A DNA stretch of 64,000 nucleotides from the NCBI RefSeq assembly GCF_028687635.1, contig NZ_JAQTZS010000013.1, positions 23,159 to 87,158 on the forward strand. The letters are read 5' to 3'. This stretch comes from Malikia sp. Its GTDB lineage: Bacteria > Pseudomonadota > Gammaproteobacteria > Burkholderiales > Burkholderiaceae_C. The translations under genes and the position numbers were made by a program. This document shows, in pieces, positions 63,215-64,000 of the stretch. The notes beneath the pieces were generated by a model. The model ran no database searches, had not been told where the DNA came from, and saw nothing but the letters and a program-made list of their open reading frames with translations. How positions within the stretch are numbered: the stretch's first letter is position 1; every line of letters starts with the position of its first letter.

Positions 63215-63311
63215 GGTGTGCCTCAAACAGACGCCGAGCGACCTCACAGCCGGATCCAGACGCTCGCAGTTCACTAACGTACGATTTTTTTCCGAATTCT
63301 GAAGCGATCCC

Positions 63312-63316
63312 AAGAA
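63312..63316 (+). repeat. Target-site duplication AAGAA, right copy
   Basis: AAGAA follows the right terminal repeat (63274-63311) and matches 59949-59953. It is part of the codons for Lys-Lys in the interrupted binding protein. Confidence 0.8.
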
Positions 63317-63443
63317 GACCGCCAGGGACCTGGTGGACGATCGCTTCGTCAAGCAGGCGCTCAAGCAGGTCGGTGGCTTGAAAACCTTCGGTTTCCCCGA
63401 GTCGTTCGGGCGCACTGAAATCCTTGGCGCATAAGTTTTCCCG

Positions 63444-63887
63444 ATGAGTCTTTCAGCAAAATCCCCGGGAGCGGCGGGCCGCCTTGCCCTCGGCATGGCG
63501 GGCCTCGCGGTCTTGTTGGCCGCCTGGTGGGCCGGCACCTTCTGGCTGCAAGCCCGGGTCCCGCTGGCGGCCTCGCTGGCGCCCGACCGAACCTTTGTCA
63601 GCCTCCACCAGCTGCTGCTCGGCAACGAGCTGACCCTGCATATCCTGGTGAGCCTGCGCCGCGTCCTGGTCGGCCTGCTGATCGCGCTGGCGATCGGGGT
63701 GCCGCTCGGGCTGGCGATCGGTGCCTCGCGGCCCATCGCGGCGTCGACCGGCATGGCCTTCCAGTTCCTGCGCATGATCTCGCCGCTGTCCTGGATGCCG
63801 ATCGCCGTCATGGTGCTCGGCGTGGGCGATGCGCCGATCTACTTCCTGCTCGCCTTTGCCGCGGTCTGGCCCATCGTAAGCGCGTGA
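63444..63887 (+). pseudogene. NitT/TauT-type ABC permease, 3' end cut off
   Basis: From ATG 63444 the frame encodes MSLSAKSPGAAGRLALGMAG and four or so hydrophobic segments, including ELTLHILVSLRRVLVGLLIA and MISPLSWMPIAVMVLGVGDA. These are the first half of an SsuC/TauC/NrtB-like permease. It stops at VWPIVSA, just before the EAA loop that must contact the ATPase. The coding match ends near 63875, where a probable insertion-sequence end begins. It was the partner of the binding protein at 59640-63434. Confidence 0.8.
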
Positions 63888-64000
63888 ACAACTACGCCCT
63901 GGCGCCGGTGGCCGAGGTTTGACAGGATTGCGTCCGCAACCAAGAACTGCGGACGCAACGATGACAGAAGATGATTTGAGCTTTCTCCCGCTGAAAGTCA
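63875..64000 (+). mobile_element. Probable left end of an insertion sequence, possibly IS66 family
   Basis: Permease homology stops abruptly at GTAAGCG, which matches the way many IS66-family ends begin (GTAAGCG). A perfect 11-bp hairpin follows (63928-63958), and 2 bp later an ATG at 63961 opens MTEDDLSFLPLKV, which runs off the window. I do not recognise this start as a known IS66 protein, so the family call is weak; that an insertion occurred is better supported. Confidence 0.4.
63928..63958 (+). repeat. Perfect 11-bp hairpin before a start codon
   Basis: TTGCGTCCGCA (63928-63938) and TGCGGACGCAA (63948-63958) flank a 9-nt loop. The ATG at 63961 follows directly, with no free ribosome site. 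It could restrict translation or be a terminator-like end structure of the insertion sequence. Confidence 0.55.

Larger units (their letters stand above)
59954..63311. mobile_element. 3.36-kb non-autonomous Tn3-type module
   Basis: The element is bounded by 38-bp inverted repeats (59954-59991 and 63274-63311) of the Tn21/Tn501 type: both start GGG-TCG/ATCG, share TCAGAA..CGG, an A run and ATCGTACGTTA. It carries no tnpA or tnpR. Contents from left: a second, inverted Tn3-type repeat (60008-60045), a GFA gene, a miniature Tn3-type element whose left repeat is split by an IS1111-type element, and a DUF5623-like gene. The 5-bp duplication shows it moved as one unit, which would need a Tn501/Tn21-like transposase in trans. 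Confidence 0.8.
59640..63434 (+). pseudogene. NitT/TauT-type (NrtA/CmpA-like) ABC substrate-binding protein, N-terminus lost and body interrupted
   Basis: 59640-59953 encodes the C-terminal part of a CmpA/NrtA-like binding protein: QAQTWTQDNRAATARLL, GPNRYTPHSVETLLRVLEP and YPASGAIRHPEWKEERIDFQ. The frame breaks at SLDPKK and resumes at 63317 as TARDLVDDRFVKQALKQVGG, ending EILGA and stop at 63434. Removing 59954-63316 restores one continuous frame. The N-terminal half is missing at TnpB copy B. The gene is dead; it was followed by its permease at 63444. Confidence 0.85.

Overview
The window is GC-rich with a strong third-position GC bias. Its gene content (EttA, RhlE, LdtD/MepK-type murein enzymes, SlpA-IspH, RadC, Smr, an E1 alpha-beta fusion dehydrogenase, several sulfur-scavenging systems and part of a Sox system) fits a betaproteobacterium of the order Burkholderiales, perhaps near Leptothrix/Sphaerotilus. 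The order is well supported by the content; the genus is a guess made without any database search.

Layout. 1-22.2 kb is mostly housekeeping: a helix-turn-helix/receiver regulator (cut by the window edge), a DUF1415 gene, ettA, rhlE, then a tightly packed minus-strand run (12748 down to 5221) of acetyl-CoA synthetase-like, fused E1, E2, acyl carrier protein, L,D-transpeptidase and MepK-like genes. A response regulator/histidine kinase pair, gloA, serS, slpA-ispH, radC, a CZB chemoreceptor and an Smr gene follow. 22.2-25.4 kb is a decay zone: two different TnpB elements sit in remnants of a PA2779-like gene and a DUF4382 lipoprotein gene.

26.3-58 kb is a sulfur island: sulfate import (cysA-cysW-cysT-sbp), sulfonate import and reduction (ssuE, ssuB, ssuC, ssuA), divergent msuE-like/sfnG, a branched-chain-type ABC importer, a DszC-like protein with SsuD and an amidohydrolase, an oxidative sulfur block (cytochrome c, FccB, YeeE, second FccB-like protein, SoxY, SoxZ), metNIQ, a DmoA/NtaA-like monooxygenase, two more DszC-like proteins and an AraC regulator. 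Together these would import sulfate, sulfonates, sulfones and methionine, release sulfite with FMNH2-dependent monooxygenases fed by FMN reductases, and handle reduced sulfur on SoxYZ.

58-64 kb is a mobile-element pile-up that has destroyed a NitT/TauT-type transporter locus. A second copy of the 1411-bp TnpB element joins halves of two genes. A 3.36-kb element with 38-bp Tn3-type (Tn501-like) inverted repeats, an AAGAA target duplication and no transposase of its own interrupts the binding-protein gene. Inside it an IS1111-type element has landed within a Tn3-type terminal repeat. The permease gene that follows is cut off at another probable insertion-sequence end. The most interesting points are the covarying RNA stems at the ends of the twin TnpB elements and this nested, non-autonomous Tn3-type module.
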